A model generated the notes under the pieces. It had not been told where the DNA came from and searched no databases. It saw only the letters and a list, made by a program, of their open reading frames with translations. Shown here piece by piece: positions 1 through 11,262 of a stretch of DNA of 64,000 nucleotides (position 1 is its first letter; each line of letters opens with the position of its first letter). The DNA is taken from NCBI GenBank assembly GCA_001692895.1, contig KV748212.1:1362428-1426427 (forward strand), written 5' to 3'. A program made the position numbers and the translations under genes. This DNA is from Cenococcum geophilum 1.58 (taxonomy: Eukaryota; Ascomycota; Dothideomycetes; Gloniales; Gloniaceae).

Positions 1-804
1 GATTCAGCCAAGGCTATTTCGTACCGACTCCATGAAAAGACGGGGAAGTTTTTGTTCCATATATCGGTCCCGACAACGTTGAGTGCAGGCGAGTGCACCA
101 TGATTGCAGGCTACACAAAGGAGGATGGTGTCAAGACAGGGTTGGTGGATACACAACTTGTGCCGCGTGTGGTGATATATGATTCGAAGTTCGCACTCGA
201 AACACCGCCAAGGTTGTGGATGTCGACGGCACTGCGAGCATTGGACCATGCTGTAGAAACCATGTACCATCCGACCGCAACAGAGATACCAGCTCGCCAA
301 ATGGCCCTGAATGCAGCTTCGTCGCTCTTTATCTACCTCCCAAAGTACAAGCGAGACCCTAAGAATGAAGAGTACATAACCAATCTCCAGCTTGCAGCGT
401 TTGCATCGCTGGGCTTCTTCGGCACCAATTTTAAGGGCGGGCTTGGGCTGAGCCACACTCTCGGGTACGCTCTCGGGTCGCCCTATGGCATTCCCCACGG
501 AATTACATCTTGCTTGACGCTGGGCCACGTTGTCAGATTGAAGGCAGAGGACCCGGCCAGTGCCGTGCAAATCGCGAGGATGCTTCCGTTCATCGGGCAG
601 AGCAGGAGTGGCGACGATCGCGCAGATGCAGAGCGTGTAGGCGATGCAATTCTCCAGCTTGTAAGCAATCTTGGACTGGCAGCCAATTTGAAGCAGTACA
701 AGGTTGGCGAGGGTCAGGTGCCCGTCATCACCAAAAGGGCCACTGGATCCGAGGGCGGCGAGCTTTACGATAAGGTGTCGCAACTTGTCAAGAGTCTCTA
801 TTAG
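1..804 (+). CDS. Iron-type alcohol dehydrogenase / maleylacetate reductase-like, 3' part
   Basis: The reading frame is open from base 1 to the TAG at 802-804, so the gene begins upstream of the window; about 267 residues are present, against roughly 350-400 for the family. An NAD-binding Ser/Ala-rich stretch (DSAKAISYR, then SVPTTLSAGE) sits at the start. The metal-binding helix region RALDHAVETMYHPTA follows, then GLSHTLGYALGSPYGIPHG, which holds the two later histidines of the Asp-His-His-His iron site. Family knowledge: group III iron ADHs include maleylacetate reductase, which reduces maleylacetate in aromatic-compound breakdown, and TTLSAGE/GIPHG resemble that branch; the substrate is inferred. 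No intron or stop interrupts the visible part. The TTG at 52 is only an internal codon, not a start. Confidence 0.85.
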   Translation, partial: DSAKAISYRLHEKTGKFLFHISVPTTLSAGECTMIAGYTKEDGVKTGLVDTQLVPRVVIYDSKFALETPPRLWMSTALRALDHAVETMYHPTATEIPARQMALNAASSLFIYLPKYKRDPKNEEYITNLQLAAFASLGFFGTNFKGGLGLSHTLGYALGSPYGIPHGITSCLTLGHVVRLKAEDPASAVQIARMLPFIGQSRSGDDRADAERVGDAILQLVSNLGLAANLKQYKVGEGQVPVITKRATGSEGGELYDKVSQLVKSLY

Positions 805-3280
805 GATCGAGATATCACAATCTGCAACCCCGGTGTCGGAAACCTTAATAATACCAGGATTCATGAATGCCGATGTTACCGTTCTAGCAGTGTATTGGCT
901 TGTGATGTGTTCGATGTTTTCGTGTATTGGAATTAACGTTGTTCGAGTAGGGCATGGCTCGGCATGGCTCGGCATGGCACCTCTTTGTGCGTCTCTTCCC
1001 CGCTGACGAAATAAGCCTTCTGATTACGTGCTGACTGTTTACCCATGTTCAACAAGCTTGTTGAGCGGCAGGGGGATAAAAGGTCACAGCAGCGCTGGCG
1101 TGCAGACACAGTAAGCTTTTGCGTGCGTGCATGCTGGCTGGCGGACTGGGCCCCGCGATGGCGGCATGGTGAACAGGGCCTTGGAAGCGGGGTTGATGCT
1201 CGTAGGGCTGACGATTCACGATCGGCCAAAGCTTGGGGCCGAGCCCTAGTTCCGAGCCACAGTCGCGGGGTTCCAGAAGCGATGGGCCTTTGTGGAGCCA
1301 TCGCACACTCGCGCGTCTGCAGAGGTGGTCTCATGCGTACTGTAGTCGCAAAAGAGGGTGAGCGGGGGTGGTTCCTTGGAAAACGGTAGAGAAGCTTTGT
1401 TCCATTGTTGGCCGACGCGCCCAGGGTTTATGCGGAGCAGATCCGCTGACGGAGTTCAAGGGGGCTCTGGGGAGCGATATCGGGACTAGCGAATTGTGCA
1501 ATCACGGGAAGATACAACCCACATGTATAGCTAAGTTACCGCTTTAGGCCGCGATTAGCGGTGAAACTTGATTAGGCTGATAAACATGCTTTTTCAGGCA
1601 GGTTTCCATGTACGGCGAAATTGGCGAAATGAGCAACCGCATGGCAGTTGGGGGACGCGGTGCACTGGATGCACTGGAGGCCTGTCGTTAAGGAGCACGT
1701 GGGCGGAGTGGATTGCTATCGGATGTGGTCCAGTGGTCAGCCAAGCGTCCCGTGCATTATTCATCTTCATTTGCTTGCATAATACCTGCCTGCCCTCAAA
1801 CAGAAAGGCGCTTCCGCACCTGCAGACCCTCGAGGCCCAATGAACAGCTGATGTGACCGGCGAGCAGCAGCGGCGAAAAGACGTGACACGACGCCGTGCA
1901 CGCCTTTCCGGGGTCTCTAACTAAACTATTCTCGATGGTGCGATCTACGGCGTCTTGGGCAGCTTTTGACGGCCTCGTTTACTTTGGGCCTGGACACTGA
2001 GGCGCCCACTGCGCAATTCATAAATAGAGCTTGGCCAATTGGCCCTCACCGGGAATGGCGATCCTGTTCCAGTCCCGTCCCGTAGCAGCCTTGCACTCCT
2101 GTAGCAGCCTTTCCGATTCGAAGTCCATATCCAGAAGTCCCATTTCAGAAACCTCACCGTTTATCAGGCCATTTCAGCCATTGTCCAGAAATTCCACGGA
2201 TAGTCCAGGTGAGAGTCCAGATGAGATTCCAGGTAAGACTCGATACCGTTGCACATCGTCGCCACTGTTACCTCCAGGCGAAACGGAAACGGAACGCACC
2301 GTTTTTATCCTTCAGCCCGACCGCACGGCTGCTGCCACGATTTCTATTTTCGCAACCGTATTCGACCGGTCGGGCAATGGACTTATTTCGCGCGAACAAG
2401 CTCCGAATAGAAACGAAGCGAGAGTATTTGCTGTTAACGTTAATAGGCAAGTATTAGAAGCACTCTGAGATAGTCGTGGCTGACTCCAAGATGTGCATTG
2501 TTCATCGTGCGTTCTCCAAGCCTTTTCGTCAAGACAAGAGTGCGTCCCGACAAAGACACGCCAGACGCATAGATACGCGGACAGTGCTATCGCGCCTATT
2601 CAACTAGGCGATAGCCAAGACACGATCCAATGCCACAGTTCGGAATGGCGGACGGATTATAGATTAAGCACTCTGCAACTAGAGGGCGCCGCTGTGATCC
2701 TCCAGCCCACAGGGTGCTTGACGAAGTCTTGTATTCAGCCCTATATCCTGTTCAGGAAATTGTTAGAATAGAGGGCAGCTTCTCGAAGGTCACCTACGTC
2801 AGGCACATCTTCGTTACTAAGGTAGGCTCGCATGACTAACTCCATTATGCAAGTGAGACTGTTAAAGGAAAGGCTCTAGCTCTGAGTTATCAGATACCGC
2901 AATGGGGCAAGCGCACGACATTTTGGGCTAGCTGCTGCGTACCAAGGCCGCGCTGCCGCAAACGGTGCGTCGATGGGCCAGTCGTCACAAGAATAACAAC
3001 ACCATGTTCAGTGCGCCGCTCTAACAGCCAAATCCCGGGAGCTCGTGCCGAGAGCCTGCTTGCGAGCGGCATGCTCGACGCCCAGACAACCCTACGAGAA
3101 CCTGCGAGACCCTGTTGCAGGGGTCTGCCGCTGCTGAAGCTAGTCCTCGCGTCCACATGCACCCTTGCTAACCCTTGCTAACGCCGGTTCCCCAAAGCGC
3201 CCTACGACGGTGCCTTTGGGCAATCCGATACAATCTGACTCCTGCTATAAGATCTCCTCGAGCCCTTCAGACCGTGGCAT
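805..3280. other. Intergenic stretch, no supported gene
   Basis: Open frames here (for example 2031-2468 plus and 2890-3162 minus) have no recognisable domain, no consistent start context and low-complexity composition, so none is called. Small structures seen: a 10-bp unit GGCATGGCTC repeated nearly three times at about 953-978, and a 16-bp perfect palindrome at 1049-1064 (TCAACAAGCTTGTTGA). Confidence 0.5.
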
Positions 3281-3503
3281 CGTGCTAAGTAACTAAGCAA
3301 TCACCACCAGCCCGCCTCGCCCACCTCACTAAACAACACGCCTCCACCTATCTCCACCTATCTCCACCTTCCTGAGCCTTATCAAGCTCTCAATACCCCT
3401 CAGCCCTACGAGCCTCTTCACCTTAACAGCTCGACCTTGTCCTCTAACTGTCTCTCCTAACTTCGCCGCTTCCGCCACCATCACTCCTCTCACATTTCCA
3501 GCA
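3281..3503 (+). promoter_or_regulatory. Pyrimidine-rich leader of the bZIP gene
   Basis: The 220 bases before the bZIP start codon are strongly C/T-biased on the plus strand, with the unit CTATCTCCAC repeated near 3349-3368. CT-rich tracts just upstream of the coding region are common around fungal transcription starts. No clear TATA box is visible, so the exact start of transcription is not assigned. Confidence 0.4.
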
Positions 3504-4235
3504 ATGGACTCGCAATCATTCGACTACTGGCTGTCTCAGGGCAACTACCTGCCGCCCCACCAAACCAACGTCTTCGAGTTTCCGCCTGATCTCTCCAGTG
3601 TGTCGAGCTTAAGTGGCTCACCTGTAAGTATTTCTCGGCGTCCAGTTAGCGAATCCTCCCAAACCAACTCTCTAAAGTTGTCTCGAAAGGTTTCGTCGCA
3701 CTTCGATCGGGCCTCAGTGCCAGTGTATCAGGGCCACTACCCGCACATCGCCGAAGAGATGAACTTCAACTACCAACTTCCCCTGACGCCCTCCGACTTT
3801 GGCTCCGCAGACGAAAGCCCGTACTGCAGTCCAAGGCCAAGGCAAACAGAGCTCGCATATTCGGCACCCGCAGAACGCACGCACACAACTAGCGGCGTAA
3901 GTTCTCAATATCGCCGCCTCTGTTCTAAAAGTTAAAGACTAACGGTGCCTCTACAGCGACGAAGAGCCCAAAACCGCGCAGCACAGCGAGCCTTCCGTGA
4001 GCGCAAAGAGAAGCACGCCAAGGACCTTGAATCGCAACTCGCCGCGCTGACCGAGAAGTACCGTAACCTCGAATCCTCACACACAGAACTCAACGCCGCA
4101 TACAACAAGCTGCGCAAGACCATCGAGCTACTGACCAAAGACGATGGCGAGGAGCGGCCGCCCAGCAACGCGGACACTCTACGGAAGCTGCTGGACATTC
4201 TTCACGGGGAGTTCAAAGTCAAGGGGGAGAACTAA
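3504..4235 (+). CDS. bZIP transcription factor, Yap/AP-1-like
   Basis: Two exons, 3504-3896 and 3957-4235, join to 223 codons. The 60-bp intron (3897-3956) begins GTAAGT, ends CTACAG and contains the branch site GACTAAC at 3937-3943; splicing keeps phase 0. Exon 1 (131 residues) is a Ser/Pro-rich, disordered-looking N-terminus beginning MDSQSFDYWLSQGNY. Exon 2 opens at once with the basic region RRRAQNRAAQRAFRERKEKH, the NxxAQxxFR signature of fungal Yap/Pap1-type factors, followed by a leucine-zipper heptad region up to about residue 190. It should act in the nucleus as a dimeric DNA-binding regulator. No Cys-rich redox domain like that of Yap1 is present, so an oxidative-stress role cannot be assumed. 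The splice junction falls exactly at the start of the DNA-binding domain. Confidence 0.88.
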
Positions 4236-5322
4236 ATAAAATTGGGAGGGCTTCTTTTTGTCATATCTTCTCTCGCACTGCTTCACTGTGAATGCCGCGA
4301 GTTGCTTTTTCTTTAGTCAAAGACGCAACCCTCAAGACGTCTATGGGAGCATGGGTGTTTCAAGGCGTTTTGTGTGTGAATAGCGTCGTTTATTCTTATG
4401 GGAGGCTCTCCCCTCGTTTACTACTCCACCAGATCTGGATTAGGCTGGTCTGGGGATTCACGACTTGCATGCCTCACGAAATGAGTGATCGTAGTATATA
4501 GCATAATCAACGTGAACAAGTCAAATACTAAAACTCGTTTAAAACCAAAGCATCAATCATTATGGGTACACCTGTGAAAATGCGATTCGTCCCAATTCAC
4601 TCGTAACTCCATCAGATCAAAAATATCCTTCCCATCGCGCTTTTGACTTTGTGCTTCAACTCATAGACATGACGACATAAACGAAAAAGCCATTCAACTC
4701 GTGACGAGCGCCAATCTAGCCGAGCCCTCGCCTGCATTAAGTTACCTTCGCTACGCAAACGCTACCCGACACGTCGCCCGGGCCCCAGCACTAATAATAC
4801 TCATAAATTAGTGCGTGCGCCGCCGTTATTTTTATTTTATTTTTGCTTCTCCATCTTCCGTCGAGTTCTTCCAAGCGGGGTCCACCCTATTCCACCCGTG
4901 CAAGCGTGTGCCCCGCGCTCGCGGCGCTCCTCGTCCTAAAACTTGCCAAATTTAGAACGGGAATAAAAAAGAAAAAAAAAAACCGACGCCGCCGCCCCAG
5001 ATGCAGCTATTATGTGCGATGATCGGATGGCGGGGGGCTCGTGCGCATCCGCAACGCCAACGCCAACGCCAACGCCAGTGCTGCTCTGCGCATAAGTAGC
5101 ACGCGGTACTCGCCGCTTTTCTCTCCTGGCGCATTCAATGCGGCATTGTAGACCCGATGCCCAATATTAATCGCGCTCCCGGGCCGTCCCCCCCCACAAT
5201 TCCTCGCGCTCGGCCGAGCTTCCCAGCCCGATTTCCACAATGCGTAAGGATGCAGCGGAGAGTGTAGGATGCAAAGGTGTAGCGGGGACGGGCCCAGGGG
5301 CTCCTCCTCCTCTTCCTCTTCA
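4236..5322. other. Intergenic: bZIP 3' flank
   Basis: No gene is supported. The stretch between two convergent genes contains a short hexamer run (CAACGC-type, about five units) at about 5049-5080 and a poly-A tract at 4970-4981. AT-rich DNA at 4800-4850 may hold the 3' ends of transcripts, but no terminator can be assigned. Confidence 0.4.
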
Positions 5323-5799
5323 TCAGCACAGTATGTCACCGCTCATGGCATCAGTGTAGGTGCCAGCGGGCGCGAGGACGAAATCAGCGGGCGTGAGGGT
5401 GCGGTTGTACATCAGACAGGCCGTTTCGAGCTGGCTGCCGGGGCTGCCGAAGAGCGGCGGCGGCGGCACGTTGGAGGCGAGGTAGGCCGCCACGCACGTG
5501 CCTGGCGTGCCGAAGCCGTAGCATTGCTCCAGGCACTGCGTGAACAGCGCCGTTTGGTTCGTCGATGCCGGCGGGTAGTACGCGCTGTACACGGAGCTGC
5601 TGGTCGTGTTGGGCGCTGGGGCGTATGCGGCGGTTGGTGTGGAGGTGGTGGCTGGGAGGGGCGACTTGATGGTGCAGTTGGCGGGGATCGGCTTGGCGAT
5701 GGGACCGCCAGCGCGCGCGAGGTGGTGAGTAGAGGGGGTTGGGATGGCGGCTGTGAGGGTTAGGAGGATGGAGGGGAGGAAAAAGGTAAGAAGGTGCAT
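5323..5799 (-). CDS. Small secreted Cys-containing protein (Apple/PAN-like)
   Basis: Single-exon frame of 158 codons, ATG at 5799-5797, stop TGA at 5325-5323. The first ~18 residues (MHLLTFFLPSILLTLTAA) form a typical signal peptide, so the product is probably secreted or on the cell surface. A Thr/Pro/Ala-rich segment follows, then a compact region with six cysteines overall: NCTIK, QCLEQCYGFGTPGTC, ETACLMY and the C-terminal DILC. The spacing (CLEQCYGFG, then ETACLMYNRTLTPADF and a GTYTDA motif) resembles fungal secreted proteins with an Apple/PAN-like fold; that is family-pattern recognition, not a proven assignment. The opposite strand is also open (5269-5763), but that frame is a GC-rich shadow without a plausible protein. 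The role in the fungus is unknown. Confidence 0.78.
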   Translation of the reverse strand: MHLLTFFLPSILLTLTAAIPTPSTHHLARAGGPIAKPIPANCTIKSPLPATTSTPTAAYAPAPNTTSSSVYSAYYPPASTNQTALFTQCLEQCYGFGTPGTCVAAYLASNVPPPPLFGSPGSQLETACLMYNRTLTPADFVLAPAGTYTDAMSGDILC

Positions 5800-7549
5800 A
5801 GTGGGTGATGGAGCCGCGGCTGGTGTAGCCGTTGGAGCTATTGCAGGGCCTTGATAATGGCAATTGAGAATGCTGAGAATGGTAAGCTGAGATGATAAGT
5901 CAAGAAGTGCAATTGAGCGAAGTAGATAGCTCTGCAGCGACTTTGGTAGTGATTAATAGCTGAATGCAAGGCAATCGAAAGCTCTTATGGCTGTGCATAA
6001 GTAGTGACGATGATGTACTGAAAAGGGGCTGGGTCGGCTGCTAGCCACCATCTCGCTACCATCTCGCTACCATCTCGCAAGGTCCCAGACCACAATGATG
6101 CAGGGACGAATGACGATCAGTAACCGCACTTTCGCAAAGAAAGAGGCTGGACGTCATTGCTGTCGTTCCTGTCGTTCACTGTCATCCTTTGCGGGCTGAG
6201 GGGGTTCTAGATTGGCCCCTGCCCTTATTATTTCTGCATTAGCCGAGGCGAAAAAATAGGAAGGGTGTCGAGCTGTTGTGACTCGATGAGTCCGGTCATG
6301 GTTGGGTCTGTTTGCGTGTTGTTTTTCGTGAAAGAATCAAGGCCTTTAGTGTTACGATAGACCTCGCCGTCTTGGTTGACGGGTTTTCTTGTGCTGACGG
6401 CATGACGTTGGCCAGGGCGGCAGCGCTGATGACCTTCCTAAAGGAAATAAAGAAATAGCGGTGCCTCTGCGTACGTTCGCCCCACCTTTAGCCGCGGAGA
6501 TAGCAATAAGAATGATCTTCGTATACAAGGCCACATACAAGGCCAGGGCGCATACAGAGAGTAACACCCCCTGTGCGTCCGATATAACTCCGCCTCTCGT
6601 TCAATTTCGTTGCGTCAGCTTACTCCAACAACTTCGGATGGGAACCAACCATCATTATTCTCATGTACGTTCTCCCCGGAAAATTAGATCCTAGGCATCC
6701 TACACGAGTTAGTCCTATGTGAGTTACCCCCGGGAAGCTCTGCGCACCTCAAGCTTGAATGTTTCTATTTGGGAGAATTAGGGGATGATTGCCCGTCTTT
6801 CTTTTATCGGACTAGCCCTACATACTAACTCCATCCCTCGATTCGGATCCTGCAAAATATTTGCTAGCATCTTAATATCTTAATTTTGTAACACTCCACG
6901 CTAACTCTTGACAACTATTCAAGGCATCATCTCCCCATAATCTGGGGGCGAAGTAGCATAAATTGTAAACCTCTGGAGCTGCCATGACCCTAGTCACACC
7001 GTTGGGCAAAGCCATCTAGAGAATTTAGCAGTAGAATAAAATGAAGGGAAAATGTCTCGTGAAAATACACAACAAAAGCTAATCAACCCAGAACACTCCA
7101 CGTACAATAGTTTGCATGTAGGTTGTGCTGCTATCCATGATGAAATTGGTCTATGAAGGCCCTCAGTATATTCAGCAATACTCCAAGTTGATCTTGGGAG
7201 GAGATTGGAAAGTGCCTCAGATCCCTTCTCATGTCTTCTTCGCCTCCACTCATATTTCGTTATCATCATCCTTATCATTAAATGCAGCAATAATGCATAC
7301 CTCGATAAGTTTGGTGGGGTTTATCAAGGAGAGGTGAATGGAGAATTGCATGTGCGCATGGCTGCAACTCAAACTTTGATACCGCTTCACCTCCTCACGC
7401 GTCCCTCTCACTGGACACCCACTCACTTGGAAAAGATGCTCGAGTTCTGCAAAGTTATCGTACTTCATTGACGCTTAATCGATCTCACTCACTCCACCAG
7501 TTAACCATCTCGTTGCTTCTTTGGTACTCCTGGTGTCAATTCCGCCAAG
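5800..7549. other. Intergenic, no supported gene
   Basis: Promoter side of two divergent genes. The only clear structure is an 11-bp direct repeat (ACCATCTCGCT, three units) at 6047-6079. Short open frames (6352-6694, 6994-7471) lack recognisable domains and overlap one another on both strands. Confidence 0.4.
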
Positions 7550-7782
7550 ATGGATGCGCGCGACGAGACTCGGCAATTGCAACACCGCATCAGCATTATC
7601 AAAGCAAGTGAAGCCAATACAGACAATGAGCTGAGGGAGCTAGAGAAAACCTATTACGAGAAGACGGCACAGTTGGAGGATGAGCTTGTACGACTTGCGG
7701 TCGAGAAAGCTGTAGGCGACTACCTTGAAATCGCATCAATAGAAGTTCACGTCAACTAACTGCACGCATTTAGGAAGCTTAC
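7550..7782 (+). pseudogene. 5' part of gene split by LTR element (coiled-coil)
   Basis: Exon 1 (7550-7711, 54 codons, start context GCCAAGATGG) encodes a highly charged heptad-like coiled coil beginning MDARDETRQLQHRISIIK. An intron is read at 7712-7773: GTAGGC donor, CTAAC branch at 7755-7759, ATTTAG acceptor. The next nine bases (7774-7782, Glu-Ala-Tyr) run straight into the LTR element at 7783. After the element and one copy of the 5-bp duplication are removed, the frame continues without a break into 9880-11262, giving a 517-residue protein. The exon alone can also be read to a stop at 7757-7759 through the intron (69 residues), which is the product left if the intron is not spliced. The insertion probably inactivates the gene unless the element is spliced out. 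The function of the intact protein is unknown. Confidence 0.7.
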
Positions 7783-7976
7783 TGTAACCAACTACCGGTA
7801 CTGATACCCTACTAAAACACGACCCTGTCTCGACTGCGTATCACCCTGTTTTAGCTACGCATTGGTATCCCCTTTCATCTTATTTCTTACACCTTCCTCA
7901 TGTATTTATACCACTTGATTTCCATAGATTTACAATAAAGTTGCTCGTTCAATTCCCACACACTGCAAAGCTTACA
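7783..7976 (+). repeat. 5' LTR (194 bp)
   Basis: Starts TGTAACCAACTACCGG, ends GCAAAGCTTACA. It contains the probable polyadenylation-type segment ACAATAAAGTTG near its 3' part. Nearly identical to 9682-9874 and related to the solo LTR at 23597-23813. Confidence 0.9.
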
Positions 7977-9681
7977 GTTATGAGCCCGGCCTGCCTACCG
8001 TACTGCATCTGATCTGTACGTTCAGCGCTTACTAAGCAATCAATCGGCTACCTCGTTTAAGAAGTCACTACTTCTTCCACCTTTGCAAGTGTTTCGAGCT
8101 TCTTCCGGGTACCTCTCTTGTACTCGTGATTACCTTCATCTACCAAACGGACGGACGATCGAACATCAATTGCATCGAACATCGATCGAACCGAACCGAA
8201 CCTGACCGTACGAACCCGACCGTACGAACCCTAACCTCCTTCAACCCAGATACACAACCATTCGACAGAGTCGACCTATCCACCACAGCGTAACGACCTC
8301 ATATGGCGTCCAAGGGAGAGCCCAGCCAGCGCGATTCAGAGCACGGAGCCAGAGCGAGATGCCAGAGCACAGAGCCAGAGCACGAAGCCAGTAAAAGCCA
8401 GAAGCAGAAGCTAGCTTGGATATACTGATGGTGAGAGACAAGGATATTGGGAAGACAAGGAAGGCACCAGACCGACGGCAGCCAGTAGAGAACCGTCGCC
8501 AAAACCAGACAACCGTTCGAACGACCAGCTAGCGAACACCAGAGCCTCAATATAGGCCTATCGCCAAATCAAATCAAGGCCTTCTAGGAAGGCACCAATA
8601 CTACACCAAACGGACGATCGACCTCGACCGACGACCGTACCCGACCGACGAACGAACCGTCCAATCAAATCAAAAGCTCGGAACGTCCAAATAAGGTTAC
8701 GCCAAGACGCTAACTGGACCCTTCTTGACCCTTTCAAATCGACAGCGAACGACTTCCTACGACCAGTTACAACAGACGACTCCCACAGTACCACAAGCTT
8801 GTAGAATAGGCCAGAACACGAGGCTGATGCTAGATGGACGATTACCAAAACGGTATGGAATGATCTAGGCAGTACTACACTTAGCTGGATACTAGATGAA
8901 CAGTCACTGAATAATATTCGATTGAGAGACAACCATTACCAGAGCCGTACGACCACCGTTCAAACACCAGAACAATTTGATCAATCGATCGATCGAATTG
9001 GGCCAAAGCCAATATCAATACAGGAACAATTAATTTTGATTCCAAAGCACCAATCTCGACGTCTTAACGTCACCAAATTCGACGTCTCAACGTCACCAGA
9101 TACGACGTCTTAACGTCACCGGAGTCACCAAATGACTACGTTCATCACCTGCAACAACAAGCAGCGTCTATCCCCTGCAATAACAGCAGCGTCCAAAGCA
9201 CATCAATGCAATTGAGCAGCTTCGTAAGCACGTCAATGCAATTGAACAGCTTCAAAGATCTACCCCGACTACAGCTCAAATGACTACCTCGAGTTCCACC
9301 TCGACTACAGCTTATATGACTACCTCGAACACAGATCAAGATCTACCTCGACTACAGCTCAAATGACTACCTCGAGTTCCACCTCGACTACAGATCAAAT
9401 GACTACCTCGACTACAGATCAAATACNACACCACAAAGACTTCAAGACGATATCTCAGATACAATTGAAGCAATTTCCATTTAACTAGCACCATTTTCCT
9501 ACAGCTAAATTCTGCCTACTTGCTTCCGTCGCAATATCCGCAATATTCGCAATATGCTGTTACAATCACCCTACCCTTCACTACTTCTAAAAAATTGTAT
9601 CTAAATTTCCTATTTTTGGTACAGTTTCTACCTTCATTTGTTTTCTACAGCTTTGACTACACCGTCAAATCTGGGGGGGTG

Positions 9682-9874
9682 TGTAACCGACTACCGGTAC
9701 TGATACCCTACTAAAACACGACCCTGTCTCGACTGCGTATCACCCTGTTTTAGCTACGCATTGGTATCCCCTTTCATCTTATTTCTTACACCTTCCTCAT
9801 GTATTTATACCACTTGATTTCCATAGATTTACAATAAAGTTGCTCGTTCAATTCCACACACTGCAAAGCTTACA
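9682..9874 (+). repeat. 3' LTR (193 bp)
   Basis: Starts TGTAACCGACTACCGG, ends GCAAAGCTTACA, followed by the target duplication CTTAC (9875-9879). It differs from the 5' LTR by one A/G change near the start and one missing C near the end. Confidence 0.9.
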
Positions 9875-11262
9875 CTTACAAACGTCTTCAAGAGTTGCGA
9901 GGTCCTAGAGGCAACTTCAACACGGCTATGCAACCGCAAACCTCTAACGCCTCCAGTAGTCCCTTCCTTCCTGGTTTAGGTCAGGCTCTACCCTCGGCCA
10001 ACACCACGTCGAATCCGGGAGAGTCCCGGATCTATACTCACCCAAACCTAACATCTCAAGCCAACCCGAATCTATTATTTAGCCCTCTTCCGCACCCGTC
10101 AGGGCAAGGCCTATCCATCCCCAACAGGGATTCCTCGAACCAGCGCGCTTCAGCGGTCAGCAGCCGGACAACGCCAGGAAACCAACTTCCGAATTTTTCA
10201 GCTGATAGCCTAGTATTATCCCAAAACGGTACAGGCCCACTGAAACGAAATCGCAAATCTAAAGGCCCGGCAGATGCTTATTTTAAGAACGTAAAGTCTA
10301 CCTCAGCACGTCCTAACATCGTTCGGCGAAATGATGGCACCTGGGTTGAGTTACGCTGCCACATCTGTGTTACCAATGTGGATGAGAAGGGCGGTTTAAT
10401 TAACGGTGTATTGGGCTTCAGGGATCATCTCATACAGTCCCATGGCTACTCATCTCTATTACTGCAGGACGATGGCGTTCTGAGGTGGTGTACCGTCCGT
10501 CAATTCTCTCAAGAACATATTGGGGCTATCTTGAAGGAATCTCCCGATGCAACTTCTGTCGCGAAAGACCATCGTGTGCAAAGAGCAGGTGAAATGGATG
10601 TATCTTCAGCCACTAATAGAGAGATGAGTCTCTCAGCATGGATTGCTAAGTGGCCTAATGTTTTCCGTCGCGCAGATGGCACGTACGTTGAGCTTCGATG
10701 TGGTATCTGTGGCGCAAATGCTCGGAAGAACCGCGGAGAGCGTAATGGTATGCCACCAGTCACATCATTCTTCAAGGGTCCACTATCCTTTGCATATCAT
10801 CTTCGCAGAATACACGATGCAGCCTATGACAAAAAGTTCAAAGAGTTCAAAAACTTTGCAGAATGGGCTGTTTCGCGTTGTACATTTCGAGAACTATCTC
10901 TCGAGGATCTTACAGCTATGAGAGCCAAAGACCCTGAATGTCCTTGTAATGTCCCTCTTATTCCATTAGTGCACTACATGCTTACATTTTTAGTTCCGTA
11001 CATAATTCAACCCAATTCAGAAGCAGGAGCAGAACCTGAGAAGTCTTCATCACCTGCTCTTGACTATTCCGAGTCATCGGCCGCCCTTAACGATTCTGAC
11101 TCGTCGGTTATAGAATTTGATGCAAAGCTAGAGTCTCCCAATACCCACAAGCGCCAGAAAATTGGGGTAAATCCCACTGCAATTACGAGCAAACCCTCAC
11201 ACGCACGACCGAACGGCCTAGCATTCGGAGAAAATATCAAACAACGTGATGAACTATCCTAG
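9875..11262 (+). pseudogene. 3' part of gene split by LTR element (paired C2H2-like fingers)
   Basis: Open frame from the element boundary to TAG at 11260-11262, with no intron; the first in-frame ATG is at 9928. The first ~125 residues are Ser/Pro/Asn-rich and look disordered. Then come two copies of one module: RRNDGTWVELRCHIC with FRDHLIQSHG, and RRADGTYVELRCGIC with LSFAYHLRRIHD. Each has a Cys-x2-Cys pair and a His-x4-His pair about 20-27 residues later, so each looks like a C2H2-type zinc-binding unit with a shared RxDGTxVELRCxIC lead. The C-terminal ~100 residues are acidic and Ser-rich, ending in a basic patch (KRQKIG). A nuclear or nucleic-acid-binding role is inferred only from this architecture. 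If translated alone from the ATG, a 444-residue finger protein lacking the coiled coil could still be made. Confidence 0.68.

Larger units (their letters stand above)
7783..9874 (+). mobile_element. Non-autonomous LTR retroelement (TRIM/LARD-like), 2.1 kb
   Basis: Two direct repeats of 194 and 193 bp, each beginning TGTAACC and ending CTTACA, flank 1.7 kb of DNA. The host duplication CTTAC lies on both sides (7778-7782 and 9875-9879). The LTRs differ by one substitution and one single-base indel, so the insertion is young. A G-rich run (CTGGGGGGGTG, 9671-9681) sits where a polypurine tract is expected. No gag, protease, integrase or reverse transcriptase frame is recognisable inside. The interior has short tandem motifs instead: CGACGTCTTAACGTCACC three times near 9057-9120, and ACTACCTCGACTACAG-type units at 9260-9425. 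No tRNA-type primer site starting TGG follows the 5' LTR. The element therefore depends on proteins made elsewhere. Orientation is taken from the G-rich tract. Confidence 0.9.

Noticed and set aside
4..975. Long minus-strand open frame opposite the dehydrogenase
   Set aside because: It is the antisense of a clear coding region, Cys/His-rich by composition, with no domain.
2031..2468. 145-codon plus-strand frame
   Set aside because: Low-complexity Ser/Pro content, overlapping frames in other phases, no start context, splice signal or family resemblance.
2890..3162. 90-codon minus-strand frame
   Set aside because: No recognisable features; lies in the upstream region of the bZIP gene.
5269..5763. 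164-codon plus-strand frame
   Set aside because: Gly/Arg-rich shadow of the secreted protein gene on the other strand.
8241..8932. Minus-strand frames inside the LTR element
   Set aside because: They are Ser/Leu/Trp-rich by composition and match no gag or pol motif.
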